In this document: one piece after another, positions 53,623-61,613 of the stretch
How the letters are laid out: each line of letters starts with the position of its first letter
Numbering within the stretch: position 1 is the first letter of the stretch
NCBI GenBank assembly: GCA_016712535.1
Contig: JADJQW010000003.1
Location: 62,001-126,000 of the forward strand
Reading direction: 5' to 3'
DNA: 64,000 nucleotides
DNA from: Flavobacteriales bacterium
GTDB taxonomy: Bacteria; Bacteroidota; Bacteroidia; Flavobacteriales_F; PHOS-HE28
Notes under the pieces: model-generated
The model's database searches: none
What the model saw: only the letters and a program-made list of their open reading frames with translations
What the model was told of the DNA's origin: nothing
Program-made: the position numbers and the translations under genes

Positions 53623-54174
53623 TCAGCCCTGAGGCCTCCACGGGGTGTCGGCTATGCCATGCAGTTTCCCGAGGTGCCGGGCGAGCACGAAGAAGTAATC
53701 CGAGAGGCGGTTGAGGAAGCGCACCAGGGCAGGGTCGACATCGCTGCTTGCCGCGAGGAGCACCACGCGGCGCTCGGCCCTGCGGCACACGGTGCGGCAG
53801 ATGTGCGCCTGCGATGCAGCAGGGTGGCCGCCGGGCAGGATGAAGCTGCGCATCGGCTCCAATTCCTTGTCCATTTCGTCCATGGCGCGCTCGAGCTCGG
53901 AGATATTCTTGTCACCGATGGCGGGAACGTTGAAGCGCTTGCGCTCTTCGTTGCTGCCGCTGGCCAAGTGCGAGCCGATGGTGAAGAGCGTTTCCTGGAT
54001 CGTGATCAAACGCTCTGCATGATGCGGCGCCGCGAGGTCGCGCAGCATGCCCACATGACTGTTCAGCTCATCCACGGTGCCGTATGCTTCAATGCGGGCA
54101 TCGTCCTTGGACACGCGCGCGCCGCCGAGCAATCCGGTCTGGCCTTGGTCGCCGGTGCGGGTATAGATCTTCAT
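53623..54174 (-). CDS. Cob(I)alamin adenosyltransferase, PduO type
   Basis: A 183-residue enzyme that transfers the 5'-deoxyadenosyl group of ATP to cob(I)alamin, making coenzyme B12. The start MKIYTRTGDQGQTGLLGGARVSK with TGDxGxTGL is the ATP-binding N-terminal motif of the PduO family. YGTVDELNSHVGML follows, then FILPGGHPAASQAHICRTVCRRAERRVV with the conserved arginines, and RFLNRLSDYFFVLAR near the end. Length is normal. It follows the large PKD gene on the same strand after 25 nt. No other B12 gene is nearby. Confidence 0.94.
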   Translation of the reverse strand: MKIYTRTGDQGQTGLLGGARVSKDDARIEAYGTVDELNSHVGMLRDLAAPHHAERLITIQETLFTIGSHLASGSNEERKRFNVPAIGDKNISELERAMDEMDKELEPMRSFILPGGHPAASQAHICRTVCRRAERRVVLLAASSDVDPALVRFLNRLSDYFFVLARHLGKLHGIADTPWRPQG

Positions 54175-54199
54175 GCGTTCGAGGCGAGCAAGGTACCTG

Positions 54200-57100
54200 T
54201 CAGCGCAACAAGGCGACATGGCCGTGCACTTCCTCCTGCGCGAATTCCAGGATGTACACGTAGATGCCATCCGGAGCCATCTGTCCGGCAACGGTGCCAT
54301 CCCAAGGCTCATTGCCTGCGGATTCAAAGACCTGTTCACCCCAGCGATTGAAGATGCGGATGGATGGCCCTTGGCATTCAGCCGGACCGACCACTTGGAA
54401 AACATCGTTGATCTCGTCGCCATTCGGCGTGAAGACATTCGGGACGAAGTATCCGGCGGCGATCCCGGCGAAGCTCGCGTCCACTTCAACCGAAGCCGTA
54501 TCGGCGCAACCATTGGCATCGCCTGCGATGAGCGTGATGATATAGCTGCCGCCCTCGATGTAATCGTGGTCCGGGTCCCGCTCAACGGAAACCGCGCCAT
54601 CGCCGAACGACCAATTGAAAGAAGCGGCCCCGGTGCTTGAATTGTTGATCCGGAGCTCTTGGGTGCAGGGTTCCATGGATGCAGAGAAAGAAGCGGTCGC
54701 CGGTGCCTGTATCGTGATGATAGCACTTGCCGTGTCGGTGCAGCCGAGTTCATTCGTGGCCACCAGGAGGATCTCGTAGGTCCCGGGCGACGCGAAATCA
54801 TGCACCGCACTTGTCCCCGCTTCCCCATCGCCATAATTCCAGAGCACGCTGCTGGAGAATTGGCTCTGGTCCTCGAGGTGGACATCGAGATGGCAGCCGG
54901 TTGAATCGCTGAAGGCTGCCAGCGGCGGTTGGGAGATCTCGACCACGGCCCAAGCGGAGTCGGCGCAGGGCGATCCGGGGTCAGCGATCAGCAGGACAGT
55001 GAAGCTCCCGATGCCGAAGGCGTGGGTCGGGGATTCCAGCACGGACGTGCCGCCATCGCCGAATTGCCAAGAGTACCCGCTCGTCCAAACGCTGGTGCTC
55101 ATGAACGTGCGTTCGTTGGAGCAGCTGTCGCCAAGGATCTCGAATGATGCGATGGGATCCGCTCCGATGCTGATGTTGAACGCAGCAGTATCGGAGCAGC
55201 CATTGGGGCCGTATGCCACTAGGGTGATGATGTAATCACCGGGATCAGCATATCCGTGGGTAAGGCTTGGGTCCGCAGCGAACGTGCCATCGCCGAGGTT
55301 CCAATTGAGCGTGTTGGCGAGGATGCTTTGGCTGGTGAGGTTCACCTGCATGCCGCAATCGGTCACGGCAGTGAATTCAGCTTCAGGCGGCTGGAGCGCA
55401 TTCACGGCCGCGGTTAAAGTGTCCGCGCAAGCCGAGCCCGGGTCAGCGATCAGGGTCACCACGTACGCACCGAAGGATGCATAGGTGTGTGTTGGGTTGA
55501 AGCCGGTCGCCGAGCTCCCGTCACCGAACTGCCAGGTCACCGTGGATGCGCTGGAGGCAGAGGCATCGAAGGTGAAGGTGGTTTGGCAGGAATCTCCGAG
55601 CACGCTGATCGAGGCCAACGGCGCCGGCTCAACGGAAACGCTCTGGACCGCGCTGACTTGGCATCCGGACGCGCTGGTGACCGTGAGGGTAATGTCGTAA
55701 TCACCGGGCGATGCGAACGCATGGGTCGTGTCCGGCGTGTTGCCGAAGGAACCATCCCCGAAGTCCCAGATCCACGATACGGCACCGGTGCTCAGGTCGG
55801 TGAGCACCACGGTCTGATCGCATCCGGTGGTGGTCGAGAACACGGCGATCGGCGCCTCATCCACCGTCACCACGGTCATGGCCGTATCCGCGCAGGCCGA
55901 TCCAGGAGCCCCGATCAGCATGACATCATATGAGCCCGGAGCGAAAAGATGAGTCGGGCTCGGCAGAGCGGAGGTCGTCCCGTCACCGAAATCCCAGCTC
56001 CACGAAGAGCCGGCCGTTGAGGTATTGTTGAATTGGATGAGCCCGGTGCAGGGATCACCATCCACCTCGAACGACGCATCGGCGCCATCCTCAATGGTAA
56101 TGGTCGCGCTCATGGTGTCCGACAGGCACGTGGATCCGGCAACGAGCGTCACGGTGTACTGGCCGGAGGCGGTGAACGCATGGGATGGCTCTGCATCCGT
56201 TGATGTTCCTCCATCGCCGAAGCTCCACTCATAGGCCGTCGCACCGATGCTCGTATTGATGAAGCTTATCGCATCGCCCACGCACACGGCGGGCGGCATG
56301 GAGAACATCGCATCAATCGGTGCGGAGTTGGCTGTTATGTACGCAGGCTTGATCAGGGTCAGCGTATCACCGCAGGCCACCACGCGCAAGGTCACATCAT
56401 ACACGCCGGCCGAATAGGTGTGCAAGGGCGTGGGGTCGTTGGTCACCGTGCCGTCGCCGAGATCCCATTCCCACCAGGTGCCCAGGCAGGTGCTGTCAAC
56501 GAACAGGTAGGTATCGCAGGAGCCTTGCGGGATGGCAGTGAACTCGATGAAGCCGGGCGTGGTGGTGGAGCCCGGAGGCTCGCCTTCGATGGCGTTTGGC
56601 AAGGGGGGCCTGCAGCCCGCGGCCGTGATGAAGACCGCATCATGGTTGTATCCGATGCCCGCCAAGGCCGGAGCATCAGGGAAGGCCACCTCGGCCATGT
56701 AGTCATGGTTGTAGTTCATGGCTACGTAGATGCGGCCGTTGCCCGCAAGCTCGGTCATGGTCAGGTAGCGTCCCATGTTCGCGTCGATGATGTCCACCGC
56801 CCCGCCGGGAACTTGCACCCGCCCGAAGTCCATCGCATCGTTGTTGCCGTTGCCCACGAAGTACACATAGCCTCCTGCCGGCGAGAATTGGATGCCGTTG
56901 ATCGGGTCGCTGCTCACCGAGTGGCCCTGCTGGTTGGTGAGCGTTCCGGTTTGGAGCGCGAGGTCCCAGACCACGATGTCCGGCTCCGTCGGGGCGGTGG
57001 TGAACACGCTCATGGCTAGGCGCGTGTTGTCAGGCGAGAGTTCGATCTCGTTGAAGTTGTAAACCGTGCCGTTAGGCGACACACTGGCGATGACAGTAGG

Positions 57101-57697
57101 AGGCCCGATGCCGGTTTGCGAGATGAGGCAGCGCACCACCTCATACGCTGGTCCGTTGCGCACGCTGCTGAATAGCCATCGGCAGCCGTTGTTCAGCTGG
57201 TGGCTGATGGCCATGCCTTCGGTGAAGCCGGTGCCGATGAGGACATTCTTCTGGGTCACATCGCCGAGCCCGCCGTTCAAGGACATGTCCACGATGGAGT
57301 AGAACAGGTCACCCGCTCCCGTGAGCAAATGGAACACGTAGTAGCGATCGGGGTGGCAGGGAATGGGGCAGATGGCGGATTGGAGCGTGCTGCTATGCCC
57401 ATTCAGCCCGAACCCGTTCGGCATCTGGTTCAGGTTGGCATCAAGGACCCTGATCTCGTTGGCGCTGGAGACTGCGTTGCAGAAAAGGAGGTTCCCGGCG
57501 GCATCGGTCATGGCGTTCACGTCCTCTTCGCCCCCGGTGCCGAAGCCTGTGATCAACGGTCCTACTGTTGGGACCGGAGTCGTGAGGTCCATCATGCGCA
57601 CGCCATCAACGCCGCGGACAGGCCAGCGCTGCAGCTGGCCGCTTGCCATGAGCGCCCAGGCGCACAGGAGCAATCCGTGGAGGCTTCTCATGAGCAT
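54200..57697 (-). CDS. Giant PKD-repeat protein with T9SS type B (CHU_C) sorting domain
   Basis: About 1165 residues. ATG 57697 gives signal peptide MLMRSLHGLLLCAWALMASG; the frame is open 14 codons further. Residues about 25-410 form a propeller-like domain (WPVRGVDGVRMMDLTTPVPTV, IQFSPAGGYVYFVGNGNND, ITAAGCRPPLPNAIEGEPPG). Nine PKD domains follow, each marked by a W-x-FGDG-type core (for example WSFGDGGTS, WDFGDGTTS, WQFGDGSSA). The end (VPNVFTPNGDEINDVFQVVG, FNRWGEQVFES, MAPDGIYVYILEF) is a CHU_C/gliding-motility type T9SS sorting domain. It should be exported to the surface; its ligand is unknown. The next gene upstream is a close paralog with three PKD domains. Confidence 0.88.
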   Translation of the reverse strand: MLMRSLHGLLLCAWALMASGQLQRWPVRGVDGVRMMDLTTPVPTVGPLITGFGTGGEEDVNAMTDAAGNLLFCNAVSSANEIRVLDANLNQMPNGFGLNGHSSTLQSAICPIPCHPDRYYVFHLLTGAGDLFYSIVDMSLNGGLGDVTQKNVLIGTGFTEGMAISHQLNNGCRWLFSSVRNGPAYEVVRCLISQTGIGPPTVIASVSPNGTVYNFNEIELSPDNTRLAMSVFTTAPTEPDIVVWDLALQTGTLTNQQGHSVSSDPINGIQFSPAGGYVYFVGNGNNDAMDFGRVQVPGGAVDIIDANMGRYLTMTELAGNGRIYVAMNYNHDYMAEVAFPDAPALAGIGYNHDAVFITAAGCRPPLPNAIEGEPPGSTTTPGFIEFTAIPQGSCDTYLFVDSTCLGTWWEWDLGDGTVTNDPTPLHTYSAGVYDVTLRVVACGDTLTLIKPAYITANSAPIDAMFSMPPAVCVGDAISFINTSIGATAYEWSFGDGGTSTDAEPSHAFTASGQYTVTLVAGSTCLSDTMSATITIEDGADASFEVDGDPCTGLIQFNNTSTAGSSWSWDFGDGTTSALPSPTHLFAPGSYDVMLIGAPGSACADTAMTVVTVDEAPIAVFSTTTGCDQTVVLTDLSTGAVSWIWDFGDGSFGNTPDTTHAFASPGDYDITLTVTSASGCQVSAVQSVSVEPAPLASISVLGDSCQTTFTFDASASSASTVTWQFGDGSSATGFNPTHTYASFGAYVVTLIADPGSACADTLTAAVNALQPPEAEFTAVTDCGMQVNLTSQSILANTLNWNLGDGTFAADPSLTHGYADPGDYIITLVAYGPNGCSDTAAFNISIGADPIASFEILGDSCSNERTFMSTSVWTSGYSWQFGDGGTSVLESPTHAFGIGSFTVLLIADPGSPCADSAWAVVEISQPPLAAFSDSTGCHLDVHLEDQSQFSSSVLWNYGDGEAGTSAVHDFASPGTYEILLVATNELGCTDTASAIITIQAPATASFSASMEPCTQELRINNSSTGAASFNWSFGDGAVSVERDPDHDYIEGGSYIITLIAGDANGCADTASVEVDASFAGIAAGYFVPNVFTPNGDEINDVFQVVGPAECQGPSIRIFNRWGEQVFESAGNEPWDGTVAGQMAPDGIYVYILEFAQEEVHGHVALLR

Positions 57698-57745
57698 GTT
57701 CGGTAGCAAGACGAATGCATGCGGGGAATGATGCCTCATCGGGAG

Positions 57746-59884
57746 CTACCGCACCAGCACCACCCAGCCATGCTTCGCATCGCCGAGGCGCGGTCTCATG
57801 ATGTATGCGTACACGCCTTCAGGCGCAGGCGCTCCGCCATGGCGACCATCCCAGCCGTCCTCGGCGTTCCCTTCCCACACCAGTTGCCCCCACTTGTTAT
57901 GGATGCTCATCACCGGTGACTCGCAAGGTTCAGGGCCTTTGACGCGAAGCACGTCGTTCACCCCATCGGCGTTGGGGCTGAAAGCGTTCGGCACGTACCA
58001 CGCCACCGGGATGATGCCATAGCCCGCATGCAGCGTGAGCACGAAGGTGTTCTCGCACCGGTCGCCGGGATCGGTGGTGAGTCGCACATCAAAGGCTCCT
58101 TCGCTCTGGAAGATGTGCACGGGGTGGTACCACGAGCTGGTGCTGTCACCATCTCCGAATTCCCAATGGAAGCGCTCGCCACCGTCCGTGGTGTTCACGA
58201 AGTAGGTTCGTTCATCGCAGGGATCGCTGTTCGTGTGGAAGGACGGGACCCCGGCGGGAAGCACGGTGATGATCGAACGCGCGGTATCCATGATGCAGCC
58301 GTTGCGCGCGACAAGCGTGATCGTCCTTGATCCATGCTGCGGATAGGCGTACGCGGGGTCCATTGCGCTGCTCGTTCCGCCATCACCGAAGAACCACGTT
58401 GACGCTGTGGAGAGTTCCGATGCATTCACGAATTGCACCGGCGCGCGCTGGCATACGGTATCGGGGTGCGCGAAGGAAGCGGTCGGCTGGATGCCATCGA
58501 CGGTGATCAGGTCCGGCTGGAGCAGCTCGTGCGCGTGTCCGCAAGCGGTGACGCGCAAGCGGACGCTGAAGGTTCCCACCCCGTAATGGTGCACGGGCTC
58601 TTGGGCCTGGCTGGTCCATCCATCGCCGAAATCCCAGAGCCATGCGGTGCCATTGCAACTCTTGGGCACGAAGCGGTGCCCTTGGCAATCGGGCTGCGCC
58701 ACGGCCTCGAACGCGGCATGCTGGGGCGCTGGGGCCGTGCCGGGCGGTTCCCCTTCGATGCTGTTAGGGAAAGAGGGTATGATGCCCCAGCCCAGGAAGG
58801 TGATGGCGCCGGGGTCGTAGGCTACATCACTCGCCGCATCGGCATCGGGCTGGGCCACTTCAGCGATGGTGGTTGTGCCTAAGCCGCGCGATCCCACGTA
58901 GAGCCTGCCGTTGGCGGCGCTTTCGATGTGCATGATCCACCAGCCGATCGCCGGGTCGATGATGTGGGCGGAATGCGTGGCCAGGTCCACGCGGCCGAAA
59001 TCGTTGTTCAAGGCATCGCCGTTGCTCACGAAGTACAGGAACCGGCCGAGCGGGGAGAACTCGATGCCGCTCACGGTGCGCGCGCTCACGGCGAGCTGCT
59101 GCAGGCCTGAGAGCTCACCGGACTCGGGATCGAGGTCCCACAGCGCGATGTCGCCTGCGCTGCTCGGCGCACTGCCCGGCAGGCTCACGGCCAGCCGATC
59201 GTTAGCCGGGGAGACCTTCAACGTGCTCCACCAGTGCGCTGCGCCGTTGGGTGCGCAAGTGCCGATCATGGTCGCATCATCGATCCCCGTTGCCGAGATC
59301 CGCGCGCGCAGGATCCGGTATCCGCCTTCATCCACGCGGAAGGTGTAGAGCCAACGGCAGCCGCCGATCAACTGGTGCGAGACCGCGATGCCTTCGCCCA
59401 CGTCGTTGAGCAGGAGCCGGTTCTTCTCGATCACCGCTCCCTGGCCTCCGTTCGCAGCGGCATCGATGATGCTGAAGTAGTGCCGATGCAGGTCCGCGTC
59501 GTGATGGATGAAGAAATACTGTCCCGGATGGCAGGGCCGCGGCACGATCGCGCTGGCCTGACTGCTGCTGTTGCCCCAAAGGCCGGCGCCGTTGGCGAGC
59601 AATTCGCCGTTCTGCTTGCGCACGGCGATCTTCCCATCGCTATCGACAGCGGTGATGAAGAGCACATCGCCCTGCGCGTCGGTCATCAGGTTCACATCTT
59701 CAGTGCCGCCCAATCCGAAGGAAGGGATCAGCGATCCGAGGACGGGCTCAGGAGCGGAGAGGTCGATCAACCGTACTTCACCCGATCCCGTGCGGATCGG
59801 CCATTTGCTCAATTGCGCCTGCACATCGGCAACGCCGAGCAACGCAGCGATCGCGACGAGCCGCCTATGGTGGGCACGGGCCAT
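57746..59884 (-). CDS. PKD-repeat protein with T9SS type B sorting domain, paralog of the next gene
   Basis: A 712-residue surface protein. ATG 59884 gives MARAHHRRLVAIAALLGVAD as signal peptide; upstream in-frame codons look non-coding. The N-terminal propeller-like domain (WPIRTGSGEVRLIDLSAPEP, IEFSPLGRFLYFVSNGDALNN, FPNSIEGEPPGTAP) clearly resembles that of the gene at 54200. Three PKD domains follow (WDFGDGWTS, WFFGDGGTS, WEFGDGDST). The C-terminus (VPNAFSPNADGVNDVLRVKG, HNKWGQLVWEG, APEGVYAYIMRP) is a CHU_C-type sorting domain. The pair arose by duplication and then changed in PKD number. A TACATTCG box stands just upstream. Confidence 0.88.
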   Translation of the reverse strand: MARAHHRRLVAIAALLGVADVQAQLSKWPIRTGSGEVRLIDLSAPEPVLGSLIPSFGLGGTEDVNLMTDAQGDVLFITAVDSDGKIAVRKQNGELLANGAGLWGNSSSQASAIVPRPCHPGQYFFIHHDADLHRHYFSIIDAAANGGQGAVIEKNRLLLNDVGEGIAVSHQLIGGCRWLYTFRVDEGGYRILRARISATGIDDATMIGTCAPNGAAHWWSTLKVSPANDRLAVSLPGSAPSSAGDIALWDLDPESGELSGLQQLAVSARTVSGIEFSPLGRFLYFVSNGDALNNDFGRVDLATHSAHIIDPAIGWWIMHIESAANGRLYVGSRGLGTTTIAEVAQPDADAASDVAYDPGAITFLGWGIIPSFPNSIEGEPPGTAPAPQHAAFEAVAQPDCQGHRFVPKSCNGTAWLWDFGDGWTSQAQEPVHHYGVGTFSVRLRVTACGHAHELLQPDLITVDGIQPTASFAHPDTVCQRAPVQFVNASELSTASTWFFGDGGTSSAMDPAYAYPQHGSRTITLVARNGCIMDTARSIITVLPAGVPSFHTNSDPCDERTYFVNTTDGGERFHWEFGDGDSTSSWYHPVHIFQSEGAFDVRLTTDPGDRCENTFVLTLHAGYGIIPVAWYVPNAFSPNADGVNDVLRVKGPEPCESPVMSIHNKWGQLVWEGNAEDGWDGRHGGAPAPEGVYAYIMRPRLGDAKHGWVVLVR

Positions 59885-59893
59885 TTCGGTATG

Positions 59894-59901
59894 CGAATGT
59901 A
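59894..59901 (-). promoter_or_regulatory. -7 box TACATTCG just before the PKD protein gene
   Basis: The minus strand reads TACATTCG, the same variant as in the recQ promoter. It ends 9 nt before the ATG, leaving a leader of only about 5 nt. Confidence 0.45.
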
Positions 59902-59964
59902 GAGGATGCGCCTCGGCGTGGGAAGGCCTGCAGGGCGTGGAATGAACAGCGGATCGTGGCCCGG

Positions 59965-60747
59965 TCAGTAGCGGAGGCGGAAGTGCTCCTTCGCCTGCCC
60001 GCCGCGCAGGAATACCAGCCCCATGCCGTACAGGTCGATGGTGACGGTGACCCGGTGGTGCTCCTTGATCCGTGCCCAAGCGGCTTCCATGCCGCGGCTC
60101 CAGTGGATGTCGTCGATCACGATCACTGTGGCGTCATGCGACTTGGTCAGGCATTGCTCGAAGTAGGCCATGGTGGGTTCTTCGGCATGATGCCCGTCGA
60201 TGAAGGCCAGATCGATCCGGCCCATGCGATGAAGGGCTTCGGGCAAAGTGCGGTGGAAACTGCCCAGCACGGGCACGATGTTTCGCTGCTTCAATTGCTC
60301 GAAATGATGCAGTGCGATCCGCTGAACCTGCGGGCAGCCTTCGATGGTGGTCACGGTGCCGTTCTCTGCACCCTGGGCCAGGTACAGCGTGGTGAGCCCG
60401 AAGCTGGTGCCGAGCTCAAGCACCTGGCGCGCGCCGGTCATGCGCGCCAATCGCTGGAGCAACTGCGCCTGACGGGCGGGTTTCATGCAGGCACGCGCCA
60501 TTTCGGCCACCCTGCGCACGGCCTTGTCCGAGACCCGCGAGCCGGCGCCCAGGTCGTTCACGGTAATCTCCTGATCGCTGTCCAACAGGTCCTGGCGGAG
60601 CGCTTCGATCGCAGCATGCTCGGGCAAAGCGGGGCGTGCGCGCAGCACATGCTCGATCAGGTCGAACACGAAAGGACTGTGCACGCCATGCCGATTGCGC
60701 GCCTTCACCAGGTGCGCGAACCAGCTGCTCACACGGACGGTCTCCAT
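59965..60747 (-). CDS. Class I SAM-dependent methyltransferase (O-methyltransferase-like)
   Basis: A 260-residue protein. ARQVLELGTSFGLTTLYLA (about residues 104-122) is the SAM-binding motif I; TVTTIEGCPQVQRIA follows as motif II; IDLAFIDGHHAEEPTMAYFEQC and ATVIVIDDIHWSRGM are the next core strands. The sequence fits methyltransferases related to catechol O-methyltransferases, but an acceptor cannot be named. The N-terminus (FAHLVKARNRHGVHSPFVFDLIEHVL) contains a RHGVHSPF motif I associate with Bacteroidota homologs. It lies between the PKD gene and a hydrolase on the same strand. Confidence 0.85.
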   Translation of the reverse strand: METVRVSSWFAHLVKARNRHGVHSPFVFDLIEHVLRARPALPEHAAIEALRQDLLDSDQEITVNDLGAGSRVSDKAVRRVAEMARACMKPARQAQLLQRLARMTGARQVLELGTSFGLTTLYLAQGAENGTVTTIEGCPQVQRIALHHFEQLKQRNIVPVLGSFHRTLPEALHRMGRIDLAFIDGHHAEEPTMAYFEQCLTKSHDATVIVIDDIHWSRGMEAAWARIKEHHRVTVTIDLYGMGLVFLRGGQAKEHFRLRY

Positions 60748-60777
60748 CGGCGGCGAAAGTAACGGGCGCGGATCCGA

Positions 60778-61578
60778 TCACTTCAGCGAGTCGCGCAGCG
60801 CCTCGCGGAACCTCGGGAATCTCCAGAGGTCGTTGTGGTGCGCCCCTTCCACGATGATGGCTTCGCGATCCACGTGGCCGGGAACGGCGGCGTACAATTT
60901 GAGTGCGCAGGAGAGCGGCACCATCGGGTCGTTGGTGCCATGGAAGATGCGCACAGGGCACAGGACGCCGCGTATGGCTTCTTCATTCCGGAACGGGTAG
61001 CGCAGGATCCATCGGTAGGGGAAGAGCGGGAGCTGCGACCAGCACACATCGATCAGGTTGTTGAACGGCGTTTCGAGCAGCAGCATGCGGGCACGGCGAT
61101 GCGCAGCGATGGGCGTGGCCAGCGCGCTGCCGAGCGAGCGCCCGTAAAGCGTGATGCGCTCAGGCCCTGCTTGATCGGCGAGCCAATCGTGCCAGGCCAC
61201 GGCGTCGTCGATGAGCGCACGCTCGCTGATGCGCCCCTTGCTCTTGCCGTATCCGCGCGGGTCGGGCATCAGCACATCGTGGCCCAGGGCAACGAAGCGC
61301 GAGGCGCTGCGCCCCCAGCGCTTGAGGTTGCCGGAGTGCCCGTGGAAGTAGAGGATGACGCCCCGAGGAGCACGCGCCTTGAACCACAATGCATGGAGCC
61401 GGGCGCCATCAGGCCGGTCGAGCCAGCATTGCTGATAGCGCCCGCCGAAGCGGTAGCGATAGTGCAGCGCCGTGTCGTAGCGCAGGAAGATGAACCGTTC
61501 CTGGAGGATCCAATAGAAGGCCAGCGCGCCGCACCATGCGAGCAGTGCGATGCCCAGCGCGCTCAGGAGCCATGCCAT
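60778..61578 (-). CDS. Membrane-anchored alpha/beta hydrolase (BEM46/ABHD13-like)
   Basis: A 266-residue hydrolase with an N-terminal membrane anchor (MAWLLSALGIALLAWCGALA). The catalytic triad is visible: Ser148 in LYGRSLGSALA, Asp217 in HGTNDPMVPL and His247 or His248 in VEGAHHNDLW. ILYFHGHSGNLKRWG is the oxyanion-hole region and DPRGYGKSKG the next conserved loop. It is similar to BEM46-type serine hydrolases with unknown physiological substrates. It probably acts at the cytoplasmic membrane on lipid-like or acyl substrates; this is inference from the family only. Confidence 0.87.
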   Translation of the reverse strand: MAWLLSALGIALLAWCGALAFYWILQERFIFLRYDTALHYRYRFGGRYQQCWLDRPDGARLHALWFKARAPRGVILYFHGHSGNLKRWGRSASRFVALGHDVLMPDPRGYGKSKGRISERALIDDAVAWHDWLADQAGPERITLYGRSLGSALATPIAAHRRARMLLLETPFNNLIDVCWSQLPLFPYRWILRYPFRNEEAIRGVLCPVRIFHGTNDPMVPLSCALKLYAAVPGHVDREAIIVEGAHHNDLWRFPRFREALRDSLK

Positions 61579-61613
61579 GCGGCGAAGGTACCGGGGCCAA
61601 GGGGCCTTCTCCC

